A stretch of 64,000 nt of DNA from contig QNGE01003848.1 in the NCBI GenBank assembly GCA_008508345.1, positions 1 to 64,000 on the forward strand, in the 5' to 3' direction. This DNA is from Paragonimus westermani (lineage: Eukaryota; Platyhelminthes; Trematoda; Plagiorchiida; Troglotrematidae). Every line of letters begins with the position of its first letter. Positions within the stretch are counted from its first letter, which is position 1. Below, piece by piece: positions 35,832-46,838 of this stretch. The notes under the pieces are model-generated. The model did no database searches. It had not been told where the DNA came from and saw nothing but the letters and a program-made list of their open reading frames with translations. The position numbers and the translations under genes were made by a program.

Positions 35832-38006
35832 ATGCTTGTCCTGAGTTTTCTGTTTCTGATGGTTCTTCAATCGGATTCAGTATGTTCACAGTTCACTCAA
35901 CCCGGTCTCTGTGATATGCACTGTCACTGTCCTCCAGGAGAAGCTGTGGTCGACTGTAATCGTCAAGACAAGTTGCAGGGTGTACCCACAAATATCCCTC
36001 GCAGCGTGACAAAACTGTATATACAGGATGGTGACTTCCCCTCACCCAGCTACTTGACACGTGCAAACATGACCGGACTGGAACAAGTGGAATATCTGAG
36101 TATCATCTACTGTAACTTGCAAGCTATAGAAAGCAAGGCATTTTTAGGAATGACCAAATTGAAGCACTTGGATCTATCTCGAAATGCGTTGCGTCGACTT
36201 GACACTTACACATTTTTTGGATTGCAGTTAATCAATTTGTATTTACAAGAGCAGCACAATCTGACTGAAGCCGGTTTGCAAATTTCAGAAGATGCATTCG
36301 ATGGACTAATCACAGATCAAATCAACTTGCGAGGCAACAAAATTTCCGACCTTCGGTACAAAATGTTTGCCAAAGTCAATAATTTGCACCGACTAATCTT
36401 GTCTGATAATCGCATTAGACAAGTGGATGATGGATTTTCACAACATTTTAACCAGCTTTCTTTTTTGTTAGATTTGACAGGAAATCCCTTAGAATGTAGC
36501 TGTAAATTGGCCTGGATTGCTGCTCTGAGCAATGAATGGGCAAACAGTCTACCTGGACTAAATATGACTTGTATTTACTATCATAGTTTGCAGCGTTCTG
36601 CAGTCACTCGCGAGCACACGGTGTTCGAACTACGTCGACTCAGTGCTGATCACTTATGCCCAAGGTCCCGTATACAACATATTGAAGTGAGTGTACTAGA
36701 TGGTGCCAGTCGGGTGATCTTGGACTGCACAGCTGTGGCTATCCCTCGCACACCTTATTCAATGGATTTAGGTCCCGATATGTTTCCTGTCCCAAGTTTG
36801 CTCAGTCACTCTCCACCAGAAGTGGCATGGCAGTATGTTGAAGGAGGACAGTTGCGTGAAGTGAGGCGATTACCTAAAGAAGAGAAGGTATTGTCATACT
36901 CAGCTCAAGTTATGAACGCTAGTACGCTAGGACTTGTGTCCTCTACTGTTCGACTGAACGTATCTTTGAACGAGGAGCTTGGCCAATACAAATGCACAAC
37001 CCGCAACGATCATAGGGACTCAGAAGAGGTTGTTATCACTGTGCGAGGTCCGGCGAAAACACTAGTACTTGGAAAGGAACCAAAATTACCAAAGTTATCC
37101 GATTCCAATGAAAATGAAGTTCGAAGGTCTTCTGAATTTGATGAGAAAAGCAAAATTCTCCGGACTGACTTGACATTTTCAGAACCACACTATCTTTTGC
37201 AACCTCAGTTCTCTTTAGTGCAAATGGCTCTCGCAGTCGGTGGTACGTTCCTGGCTACACTGATTGTACTGTTTGTTGGGGCTCAATGTCTGAATGCTTG
37301 TCATCAGCACACTACAGTTCCTTTGTCGTCTAGCGTGAGTTCTATAAACTCACCAGATGCGAAGGTTACTCAACAATCTAGAACCATGGCTTCACGGTTG
37401 GAAACCCGAAGTCCAGAAGGAGCATTTTCATCACCAAAACAAAACGGATATGACACCAAGTCGAAGGAAAATGGTCCATTACTGGTGCAGCACCAACCAC
37501 TGAATGCGCAGCATCTCCCTAAACAAATATTTCTCTCGGGAATCGACAACTGTGTCGCAATGTCCCCACAATTTTCACATATAGCTAATTTATCAAATCA
37601 GTATATCCCGCCCACACTTTTACCACCCACACAACCTTCCTCCAGTTCCGGCACGGAAGAACTTCCGGCTAGCTTAGCACATCTTGTATCTTCACCGTTG
37701 TTGTCACCAAATTCTGCGTTCCATCCTGTACTGACCATGGACGGTGCTTTATCTCCGCATCTGACCAATGTGAGACCAGGTCAGTCTTCGTTAGCTTACT
37801 GGCCTGTCAGTGCGGCCATAGTCGCCCCTGGCTCCCCCTATTCCATTGCAGGCAGTCATGTTTATGACGTGCCACAAGCTTTTAAGTTACCCGCATACGC
37901 ACCAGGCCTAACGGTGAATACAATCAATCGATCCAGTATGCTCAGTCAAAATGAGCTTCACGGAGGTGATTTTCGTGCGAACCACTTCACTGGCACAGCC
38001 CTCTAG
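35832..38006 (+). CDS. LRR and Ig domain type I membrane receptor
   Basis: Intact 724-residue ORF, far longer than any other in the window. Residues 1-19 form a hydrophobic signal peptide. A cysteine-capped LRR N-terminus follows (C27, C31, C33, C42), then about five to six leucine-rich repeats (roughly 83-218; clear units have LxxLDLSRN and LxxLILSDN patterns). An LRR C-terminal cap (C222, C224, C247, C276) precedes one Ig domain (C299, W333, then ELGQYKC with C388). A transmembrane helix spans about 465-487 and a 237-residue Ser/Pro/Gln-rich cytoplasmic tail ends in GTAL. Five N-glycosylation sequons sit in the ectodomain (N79, N143, N244, N362, N376). The order LRR-Ig-TM matches kekkon, LINGO, AMIGO and LRIG-type proteins, which act in adhesion and receptor signalling at the cell surface. 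The ligand is unknown, and orthology to any one family is not claimed. Confidence 0.95.
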   Translation: MLVLSFLFLMVLQSDSVCSQFTQPGLCDMHCHCPPGEAVVDCNRQDKLQGVPTNIPRSVTKLYIQDGDFPSPSYLTRANMTGLEQVEYLSIIYCNLQAIESKAFLGMTKLKHLDLSRNALRRLDTYTFFGLQLINLYLQEQHNLTEAGLQISEDAFDGLITDQINLRGNKISDLRYKMFAKVNNLHRLILSDNRIRQVDDGFSQHFNQLSFLLDLTGNPLECSCKLAWIAALSNEWANSLPGLNMTCIYYHSLQRSAVTREHTVFELRRLSADHLCPRSRIQHIEVSVLDGASRVILDCTAVAIPRTPYSMDLGPDMFPVPSLLSHSPPEVAWQYVEGGQLREVRRLPKEEKVLSYSAQVMNASTLGLVSSTVRLNVSLNEELGQYKCTTRNDHRDSEEVVITVRGPAKTLVLGKEPKLPKLSDSNENEVRRSSEFDEKSKILRTDLTFSEPHYLLQPQFSLVQMALAVGGTFLATLIVLFVGAQCLNACHQHTTVPLSSSVSSINSPDAKVTQQSRTMASRLETRSPEGAFSSPKQNGYDTKSKENGPLLVQHQPLNAQHLPKQIFLSGIDNCVAMSPQFSHIANLSNQYIPPTLLPPTQPSSSSGTEELPASLAHLVSSPLLSPNSAFHPVLTMDGALSPHLTNVRPGQSSLAYWPVSAAIVAPGSPYSIAGSHVYDVPQAFKLPAYAPGLTVNTINRSSMLSQNELHGGDFRANHFTGTAL

Positions 38007-38470
38007 ACATCAGACAAAAGATGATTCGACTACGCGAAAAGCAATCGTCTAGCCACATGAGTCTCAACATACACAAACACAGTCAAAATATGTACATACA
38101 CCTGTCGGTCTTTCTCACTCGTCACTATACATTTTGGCGTGCTTTCCAAAGGGTGTTTTTGTTTGTTTCCGTTCCTACTCAGTATGCTCAACAGTTCCGG
38201 ACGTTTATCAGATTCGTGATATGCACATGGAACTTTTCTACATCTTTTGCTTTCATGGCGAGTTAACACCCTAACCGGTGTAACTAGTTCAACAAACAAA
38301 CAGTTCATCTTAAAACAAATGCTTGCCAATTTTCTTGTGAAAGCTTCATCGTGATGAAGTAGGTCAGTCCTTACACAATTGCATACACATGTACAAAGCA
38401 CAGATACAGTGTTCAAAACTATGTGCTGAAACATCACAACTCACCTCGGATTTTTTGAAAGCGCAATAAA
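38007..38470 (+). terminator. 3' UTR with AATAAA polyadenylation signal
   Basis: The first AATAAA after the stop codon is at 38465-38470, giving a 3' UTR of about 480 bases. A 135-codon antisense ORF covers most of this stretch on the minus strand. It has no domain and is treated as chance. Confidence 0.6.
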
Positions 38471-41400
38471 CTGATTGGTACCTTCTCAACAAATGCCATA
38501 TCAGTAGAATTCAATGTTGAGACAAAGAGAGGGGGTGGATTTTGTTTGCATCGCATTATTTCCTTCTGTCTTCTCTACCTTTATTTTGCTTTGTTCGCTC
38601 CCACGTTTTTTTATGACACAGTCCCTGTTATTTAAGTACAAAGCCAGTGAGTAGCAATTATGCTCACCAATTCGAGAACTTAAAACCTCGTCTATCGAGT
38701 GAATTTGCTGCTTCAAGCCCTGGTTTTAGGGATGGGTGACGGAGGGGGGGTCCTTAAGAGGAATGAATCGGTAAGTATAGGTTTGAATTATCTGGTGTGA
38801 GTTAACAGACATTTACCAACAAAAAACAATCAACTAAAATTTCTAAGTCCTGGCTTGATTATACATGAATACAGTTTGTCCGACTCTTGGTGTTCCGGAT
38901 TCAGTTTAGCCTAGGATGTCAAGCAAGCTGAATGATGATAACAGACGATCAGAGCAAACCTGGTGGCTTATCACTTGTTTCGGATAATGGGTTTCCGTCT
39001 TTTCATCTCTGCATGTGCCACCCTTAAGGCTATACTATCAACACCACAGCCATCAGGTTTCGTTTCAAACGAACAACCTCCTCGTTGTGGTATGCGTGTC
39101 AACAATTATCTTCAGGCGTGCGCCGTCTGACTAACTGACCCACCCACGGATGCCCGCAGCTATCATGGTAAACTATAAAAGCAATGTCTGTGATAGAACT
39201 TGCAACCAATCAGCCTGACAGTCACAGAAAAGAGGTTGACTACAAGGTCTGGGCAAACAATGAGAACTGACACGCGGTGGTGGCAGAGTCGATTGCTTGC
39301 AAAATCAAACTTAGACAACGGAATATTTCTGCTGTACCTCACAGACCTCTCATCCTTTCGTTCGTTCTCGTATCGCGGGTTTTATGTTGTTTCCGAACTG
39401 CTTAAGTCTACGTTTGTCAGGTGGGGTCAATTTTATTTTAAGATGCGTTGTGTGAGCAAGTATATTGTTACTGCAAATTAGAGCATTTATTGACTCACTA
39501 AGTCCTCGTACTGCATCTACATGATACGTGTTTTATAAGTCCCCAGGTGTGCATTTTCACAGAAAGAAGATAACTTCTTATTTGGAGCAATGAGGCGGAC
39601 GTGAAAAAGCATGGCAGAACGGACTACTTTACACAACTGAACAGCGAGGATCTAAGATTAACTAGGGAGCAGCCAATCAACAGGTTTTGTCAATCCATTA
39701 TATCATATGTCCTTCTGACAGTAAAATCTTCTAAGATCCCGAAACGAACATGCAGCTAAGTATCTTCTGCAGTCGTTATAACACAGCACTAATGCTCCTA
39801 CCATTGTAAGCTATCTGACGTTCACGTCGGGTATGGAATTGTATGTACGGAAACGTAGCAGTCAACGACCCGTACATCAGAGTAAAAATTACTTGTTTAA
39901 AGCATCCCTTTGTTGGGTTGACTCAGATCTAACGCTTCTGATTGAATTTATTAAGAGGATTCACTTATCTTTCGATGAAAAAAATTATATACGTGTTTTT
40001 AAAAATGTGCTGATTTGCTGGAGTATTTCCTGAACAAACGAATTTGTTGCCCGCTCACCTTGTTGATTGCAACAACTTCTGAGCAATCAAAACGAGCAAT
40101 AAAAGAATCTTATTGCCGGTTATTCTGCGAACAACAAGTGGCATCCCGTTTCGTCTGAGTGAAGTTATTCGTGGTCTTTTCTTTAGTAACTAATGGTAAA
40201 ATTTATTTCATATGAATATTTTCTTTCTACGGTCGGTCTAGTCGCAGTTCGCGTACTGCTGGCCTCGGAAGTGATCTCGTCCTTGACGAAAACAGGTGTG
40301 TTCCATTTGGAGTGGAGAAACCTTGAGGTAGGTAGGTAGCATCAACAACTTCCAACTATGTCTGAAAGTCATAAAAATTCACCGTTTCAACAATGATCAA
40401 AACGACCGCCCATCTAGTATGCTGTGCAAAAAATAACTTTAGATTTCACTCCAGCATACAGAATTCGTGAAAACCTGGGTAGGCAATGGATGTGGAAGAA
40501 TTGAGAATGCACGTGTACACCTAATCGTCCATCTGACGAGTCAGAAATTAATGGCCACAGACACTAAAACAAATGTGTTATGAAGACAATAATGAAAGAG
40601 GCTGGGATGCCTCGGTGAGTGACCAGAAACACAACCAAAGCTTATGAAACAGGCTCACTTTCACATGTATATAACTAGTAAACAATAATGAAAAGAGCAC
40701 AGCTTCGTTTTGCCAGACTAATTCTGGTGCCTAAGCTATCGGAATACCCATCTGGGTTCCAACTGAGCAAAATAAATTTATTCAAACTCATTCGCCGTTT
40801 ATGTAGTCACAAGAAGCTCAACTGAGGTGTTACACGTTGGGCTGACCTCCGGATTGTAAGCGGACACTCCTCATAAGATAAGCGACACATATCTATAATT
40901 TCGGTGGGCATTTCTAACGTTATGGAACACACTGCTTAACCAGGATATCTTAAAACGTGGTGTACGTGGGAGGGGGTTATATGTATCAGGATCAAGCGAT
41001 TCCGAACCCAATAATAATACGTGTAAATTCGTCCACGTCCAGAAGGCTTGTCTGGACAGCAGAATTGACGGACCGGAATGACACGTTTTGGTTCCAAATA
41101 AAGACTATAGAAAAACGGTTGAAATGGTACACTGTCCCACCTGTTCTTGTACTAAATAGGAAACACGATTCACCAGCCAAACTGCGCAAATCCACAGTAG
41201 TCTGTAAATTCTCGCTTTTTTTGCACTGTTGCATGTGTTCTAAATCGGTACGGTACGAACACCTAACAGGCTGTTGGGTTTTAATCAGGAATATGGATAG
41301 CAGCCTACTCTATACTGTGAAACCATTTGATAAGACGTCAATTCTGCAATGCCATCCAGAAGGTAGATCGCCCCCCGTGGTGTTGAAACGAAGTAATTGT

Positions 41401-41629
41401 CCGATGTGTTTGTTAATATGTTACAAGCAAGAAGTATGACAGCGAGAGGGAGCGACTAGAGACATACGATCAAACCGTGACGACAACTACTAACTCATTT
41501 GTGGAAAAAGTATCTCACTATAGTTGTTTGAATTTTTATCATATATCGAATGATGGAGGTAATATTCCTGATAGTCGTACCCCATTATACACTATCTGAG
41601 ATTCTGCTTTTCTCCCTCCTCTTGTTCAG
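38471..41629. other. Non-coding DNA downstream of the LRR gene
   Basis: No gene is supported. The 160-codon open frame at 40957-41439 (+) has no ATG-initiated domain, signal peptide or splice support. A short AGGT tetranucleotide run occurs at about 40324-40336. Confidence 0.5.
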
Positions 41630-41716
41630 CCCGCGGTAAAAACTGTGAAAATGTCACTCGCCTGACATTTTCGAAGTCGAATGCAACGGTCGGGCTCATG
41701 GACTGTTGAGAGAACG
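41630..41716 (+). other. Candidate exon with EGF-like ending
   Basis: A pyrimidine-rich acceptor (TTTTCTCCCTCCTCTTGTTCAG, ending at 41629) is followed in one frame by RGKNCENVTRLTFSK and then, after 26 codons, a stop. The G-K-N-C-E pattern is how many EGF-like domains end (G-x-x-C-E), so this could be the last exon of an extracellular protein. No upstream half of an EGF domain was found, so the case rests on the acceptor and five residues. Confidence 0.2.
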
Positions 41717-44700
41717 TGCCATTCCAAGTCTAAGCATGTATTCGAATTTTGTCCTAGCAAGTTTCAGTTTTCCTGGAGCCAGCTGGCCAGCCGTACTGAG
41801 GCGGGAGGTCTCCTAATGTCGGTGTGATGAATGAAATTAAAAATCATTTGTGGAATGCCGTTCGACGCGTGAGGGATTTATCAGAACACCACGAGCAGAT
41901 TCACAAAATGCACAGGAGCCGCGGGTTGGACAGATATGGGCGTAGTGACCGCAGTTTTATGTGCGTGTGGGGTATGCTTAGCCCAGCACTAGAATCAATA
42001 AGCACATGGTACATAGTATCAATCAGACAGCCCAGATGCCCAGGAAAATCAACGCCGATTATGGCTCAGAGTACCGGGACGGTTGTAAACACCCAAAAAA
42101 ATGTCCTTCGGCAGCCAAATTAAAGGTTAATGAGCTCTGACCGCAAGTGGCCATGGAGGTGCTGTTGACAGCATGAAGCTGTAGACCAAAATGGTTGACA
42201 GCTCACATGAAATTTGAACCCCTTACCAGCGCCAAGTATCAACCAGGAAAGTGGTTCCAGCTTCTAAATCCCATGCAAAAACAAGGCGAAGAGGAGGGTC
42301 AGCATCGATGGTATTATTTGTCACTAGAAGCCGGTCGTTAAGTTTGCACTGTCTTGATGTATAGGTGTAAGGTTTCGTGTAGCGTTTGGATTCGTTATCA
42401 AAACGTTCGTGATGCCAACAACGCTCACTTTTGACTGTGACATGTGTAATCTACGTGATTTACGAGGACGGTAACCCTAATGAATGGGTTAAACAAGCTA
42501 CGCTGGAACCGAGATGTAAAACTGTTATTTTTGCTCTTAAAGCCTTGATGTCCGTTAGTTCACGTTTCAAAGTAACTAGTTTGTCGGGACGGCATGCGTG
42601 TTTTGTGATACTATGCATAGGATGTTCACATTGAACTACTTAAGGAGCGGTTGAAAATATCTTACTAGTTCATCAGCGATATTCGCCCTCAGAGACAGTT
42701 GTCGAACGAGTAGCAGAGGTTGCTGCGTGCGTTGCTTCCAAAGGCTTTTTTATGTCAGAACGAAAAATTTGTCATAGCTGCTGGTTTCAACCAGTCTACT
42801 GAAATTACTCTCTTCAAAAGACTTGAATTGATTTCTTTGGAAACACTTAATTTGATCGTGTATAATTGTCAGCTTTTGCATTTCTTGTAGTTACGCTTAA
42901 AGATCCGAACAAAGGTTACAGTGTTTTCCGATAGTTCTATCCACCTAAAGTGCAAACCGTTAGTGTTGAAAGGAGATATCTATTGTCCAAACTTATACAG
43001 TGAACACAGTCACATATGATTAAGATTGTAATCAGAGTCAATATTAGTGAAATAAACTCTGCGTGTCCGTTGAAGCTCAGTAAACAAAGTATGTGGAGAG
43101 GCAGTAGAATATTATCGTTCCCTTCATCCTAAGAGAGTTCATATCGGATAGCATCTTCTCATCGTCTTCACTATGGCTATTTACTTACACATGTTTCAAA
43201 CTGTCACCGGAATTAGACTGTTGTTGTTGCTGCTGCTGTCAGGTCGTAAACTTCTTCGTTAAATCCTCTCTGTGCTAAATGAATCGCACGTATTGCTTGC
43301 CGATCTAATCCGCTTTTGCGAAACCAGGATGGGAGTGTACATCTTCAGTCCCAAAACTGTTGGATACGGTAACCACAGCGGATAGTACGTGAGTAACTAA
43401 AGATGATTTTTCTGTTGTCTTGCATCTTTAAGCCAGGCTGACAGATAAAGCCTTACCAGTGGGTTACTGAACTGGAACAACCAAATCAATCCAACAACAA
43501 CCAGTCCAAACTGAACAAAAACTATTGCTAACGGTATAGCACATTAGAAACATGCAGGTCTCAGCGATGCTCGCCCCGGTGAACTTTTTGATTGCTGATG
43601 CTTCCTGGTTGTTGCATGAAGTTACACACGCATTTTTCTAACGGGACATCACAGTCCGAGTACCGTACACAGTCGAACAAAGTGTGCTCAACGTAACTTA
43701 CATTACCTACCTACCTACTTGGTCGGTCGTTGGTAAATGTTATTGTAACAGCTCTGCTTTGCAAGCAGTTGGTAAGCTTTGTGAAGTCCCGTGCTTTATC
43801 AGCTAGCTAAGTTCCAAATATTGACTCTGGGTTGCAAAAGTCTATGCAACAAGGCAGTACGTCAAAGTGAACTCAGTGACATTTTAGGTAATTCAACTTC
43901 CGAGTAGATTAGAATGAGCAATCTATCTTTTGCGATCATTTGAACGTGTATATTTGACGGCATCGGTAAGACAGAGCGTTGTCATCTTTAAATATTCGGT
44001 GCTACTTGTAGTAGCTGCCTCCGTGCAGATTCCTTCTAACCCATAGAACTGTTTGTATGTCAAACAACAATCAACCAACTTCACTTGTTTTGTTGATAAT
44101 AGCCTACATGCTGACTGTGCCGCCATTGCGGGAATGTTCATCTTGTCAGTAAGTTGTTCGACTTTGCTTCTCTACAGGCGTACTGTTCAATCCAAATTTA
44201 TGCTACACGATTTCGACTATTTGTTCGTCCACACTCTAATCGATTGCCAATTTATTGGATCTCTGTCTGTGGATGAGATTTCATTGAGATGGGTGAAGAC
44301 AAGAGGTCGAAATTAGAGTGGGACGGAATATGGTGACTGGATGAACGAATGGTTTATCGTTCACGTAATTCATCAGCACTGAAAAGCAGACCAGATCAAC
44401 AATCAACTGATTTGCCCACTTTGAGTGAAGGTACATTTTGCCAACGCATGAAAAACTTTGAGAACATAGCCATGACTTTATCGTGTGTAGTCCACGCAGA
44501 TTGTTTTCTAACTCGCCGCTTTTCGTTTAACCATAAATACCTGATAAGATGGGCCTTAATCTGATCCAGAAACATCGAATATTTAAGGTTGGTTCATATC
44601 TCAAGTTTTCACTCCACCTCTCGTACACGTCTGAGATGTTATGATTGTTCAGTCTTCCACATACTCCCAATAACTGGATAGCGCAAGACACAACGCGAAG

Positions 44701-46407
44701 TAACACGATGTCACAAGGATAAGAAATGAAAAAATATGTAACTTCCCAACCGTTGCTAATCTATAGCTTGTTTTACAAACCACCTCAAATAATCTAATTA
44801 ACAATAAGCAGTAAGACTTTTGTTGACGTTTCCTTAGTCAGGTTTATTTTCAAGTGTTAGTGACACTGGGGATTATGTTGCACATCCCTCAACGATATTA
44901 TGTCATGAACACATGCACTCGCTGATACGCCTTCGTCTTCCTGACTACTATTCCTCTGGGCAGAGGCCCCTAGGGTGCTTCTTCGCTGTTCACTCTTCTT
45001 GCGAGTCATCATACACATATATTCCCATCTAGTTCAGACCTGAATGACTCTCACTACTGATGGTATACTATAAATTACTAGTCGATTTCATGAATGAATA
45101 TTCAGATCAGTTGTAAAACAAGTACGAATCAGTAATTTCCTTACACTAATCGGCCATCGGGAAGGCAGAAGTAATGTCTGTTTGTGAGTGGCCTGTATTC
45201 AGGACGTTTTCGCAATTCAATTCCACCTACCAGAACTCTTTAATCTGGTTAGAATGCACGGAAACGCATAACTCTAGTGAGCCTGATTATTTGCACAAGT
45301 AAATTGTCAGACCATTACATAGAAAGCAAATTAATTTAAGTGTCTTCAAAACAATCAAACACAGACTAACACTCACGCTCAGCTTTTGCTACGTAGTTTG
45401 ATGCATCCAGATCACACTTCTAAAACTATACTGTGATTATAAGGCTTGGTACATTCACTCACGAACATTCAACCGCAGAAATTGTGCCCAACGCGCTTGT
45501 TGATGTTGTTAAGGTCTGTTGCACTATTTTGAGATCGCTGAGCTTTGCTTGTTGTTTCTTCCGTAAATAAACTGTTCTTACACCATCTAATGTTACTGTT
45601 TCCTTTACCCTTATTTAGTCTGGGCCATGTAAACTTCTGAATGCCGAAGCCAGACATTTTTCTTCTGCACTTTTTCTTCAGTAACTAATGATACCCATTG
45701 TTTCTGAATGCACGAACAGTCTTTTTGCTCCGATCCAACCAATGAATGAGCTCAACCCTGTTTTATCGTCCACCATTGTTCAGCGGTGCCTGGTTGTCGA
45801 TTTGTTATACAGGCCTGTTCTTTGATTGATTTCTGAGGATTTTCACATTCGAGGTGAGAGACTTGATTTTCTTGTACTAATATTCAGTTGGTGCCATGTT
45901 AAATCCAGTTATTGCAAGTGCCTTCCCATTAACCGTTTTAAGGATAAATTATCTCTGTCGTCGAATACTGAGTGAGGTATTTACTGGATCAACAGATTAC
46001 GCGTAACTCAGTGCGAACCTGAATCGTTAGTGAACGATCTTGTCAGAAACAATCGCCAATGTACAACTAGTTACAGATTTTTCCGTCGTTTTCCAAAAAT
46101 TCTAAAAAGATCCAATCTGTACGTTGTTTTGACCGTCCTTCTAAGCCAAAACACCATAGGTCTCATGCCGGCTGTCATATTCGCTGAGAGGAAAATAAAA
46201 CTGAACGCTTTGAAGTCAACAATTTTAGGGCATATACATTTGTATGTAGCATCATATTCTTCCTCTATTCATCTGTTGTTTTTTAATCTGTTCAACCAAC
46301 AACAGAGCTTTTCCAGCGTCATCCACATCTTAAAGTTTGTCGGGTGCCGTTAACCGAGTGATGCACGATCTTTTGCTCTGAAACCTTAGGGATGTATATT
46401 CCTTCTG
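41717..46407. other. Non-coding DNA, no gene recognised
   Basis: Only chance-length ORFs are present. A (TTG)/(CTG) triplet run lies at about 43211-43232 and an ACCT tetranucleotide run at about 43708-43722. Confidence 0.55.
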
Positions 46408-46480
46408 CTCGCCGTAGTGGTTAGCTTTTGTCTGTAACACTGAAGCACGGCAGCTGCCCTAATGTTTAATTCGAGTACTT
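46408..46480 (+). repeat. tRNA-like SINE trace
   Basis: CGCCGTAGTGGTTAGC (46409-46424) resembles an A box with its D-loop, and AATTCGAGTAC (near 46469-46479) resembles a B box about 58 bases on, slightly far for most tRNAs. No acceptor stem pairs up. Probably an old tRNA-derived repeat, if not coincidence. Confidence 0.25.
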
Positions 46481-46677
46481 TAGTTTCCATCATTGTTCAT
46501 CTTTCGCAGCCCAACTTATACTCAGTACTGCCCATAGAAACGACGCGCTTTTAGCACAAGAAAAAATGGTTTCAAAGGTGTAGAGTGTTGTAAGATATCC
46601 ACACCAAATTTATTATGAATGAAGTTGAACAGTTTGGGCGTCGTGTTTAACATGTTACTGCTAAACAGCTTGGGAAT

Positions 46678-46748
46678 AACACAACGTTACGAGCAAGTTG
46701 TAATATTCTACGTTTCAACCACCTCGAGTGGCCTTCCTCAGGAGTGTT
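46678..46748 (-). ncRNA. Type I hammerhead ribozyme, complete core (left arm)
   Basis: Reading the minus strand: helix I 5' strand AACAC (46748-46744), a two-base bulge, CUGAGGA core (46741-46735), helix II GGCCAC/GUGGUU closed by a UCGAG loop, GAAA, helix III ACGU paired with ACGU across a 22-base loop, U at position 17 (46683), and helix I 3' strand GUGUU (46682-46678), which pairs exactly with AACAC. All core residues of the CUGANGA...GAAA...UH consensus are present. Predicted cleavage lies between 46683 and 46682. Hammerheads of this minimal type are known in the terminal repeats of Penelope-like elements. Two G-U pairs at the base of helix II and the helix I bulge could weaken it. Confidence 0.7.
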
Positions 46749-46760
46749 GTAATCGATTAC

Positions 46761-46831
46761 AACACTCCTGAGCAAGGCCACCCGAGGTGGTTGAAACGTA
46801 GAATATTACAACTTGCTTGTAACGTTGTGTT
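46761..46831 (+). ncRNA. Hammerhead ribozyme with mutated core (right arm)
   Basis: This is the mirror copy on the plus strand. Helix I (AACAC 46761-46765 with GTGTT 46827-46831), helix II (GGCCACC/GGTGGTT, CGA loop), GAAA (46793-46796), and helix III (ACGT 46796-46799 with ACGT 46822-46825) are all present, and T17 is at 46826. The core reads CUGAGCA (46768-46774) instead of CUGANGA. The G at hammerhead position 8 is C, a residue needed for catalysis in studied hammerheads, so this copy is predicted inactive although helix II is one pair longer. Confidence 0.65.
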
Positions 46832-46838
46832 ATTCCCA

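Larger units (their letters stand above)
46671..46838. repeat. Spacerless 168-bp near-perfect palindrome
   Basis: Two 84-base arms meet at 46754/46755 (the axis is the CG of AATCGATT) and differ at only three positions when one is reverse-complemented. Weaker symmetry continues for about 20 bases outside each end. The short plus-strand ORF across it is only its translation. Each arm carries a hammerhead ribozyme fold, annotated separately. With no spacer, the structure could extrude as a cruciform or give a long RNA hairpin. An inverted duplication in the assembly or library is also possible. Confidence 0.95.

Noticed and set aside
38030..38437. 135-codon minus-strand ORF downstream of the LRR gene
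   Set aside because: Lies antisense within the 3' UTR and shows no domain, and no promoter or splice context was seen.
40957..41439. Second-longest open frame, 160 codons (+)
   Set aside because: No ATG-led domain, signal peptide, splice sites or family resemblance. An ORF of this size is expected occasionally by chance in 64 kb of six-frame sequence.
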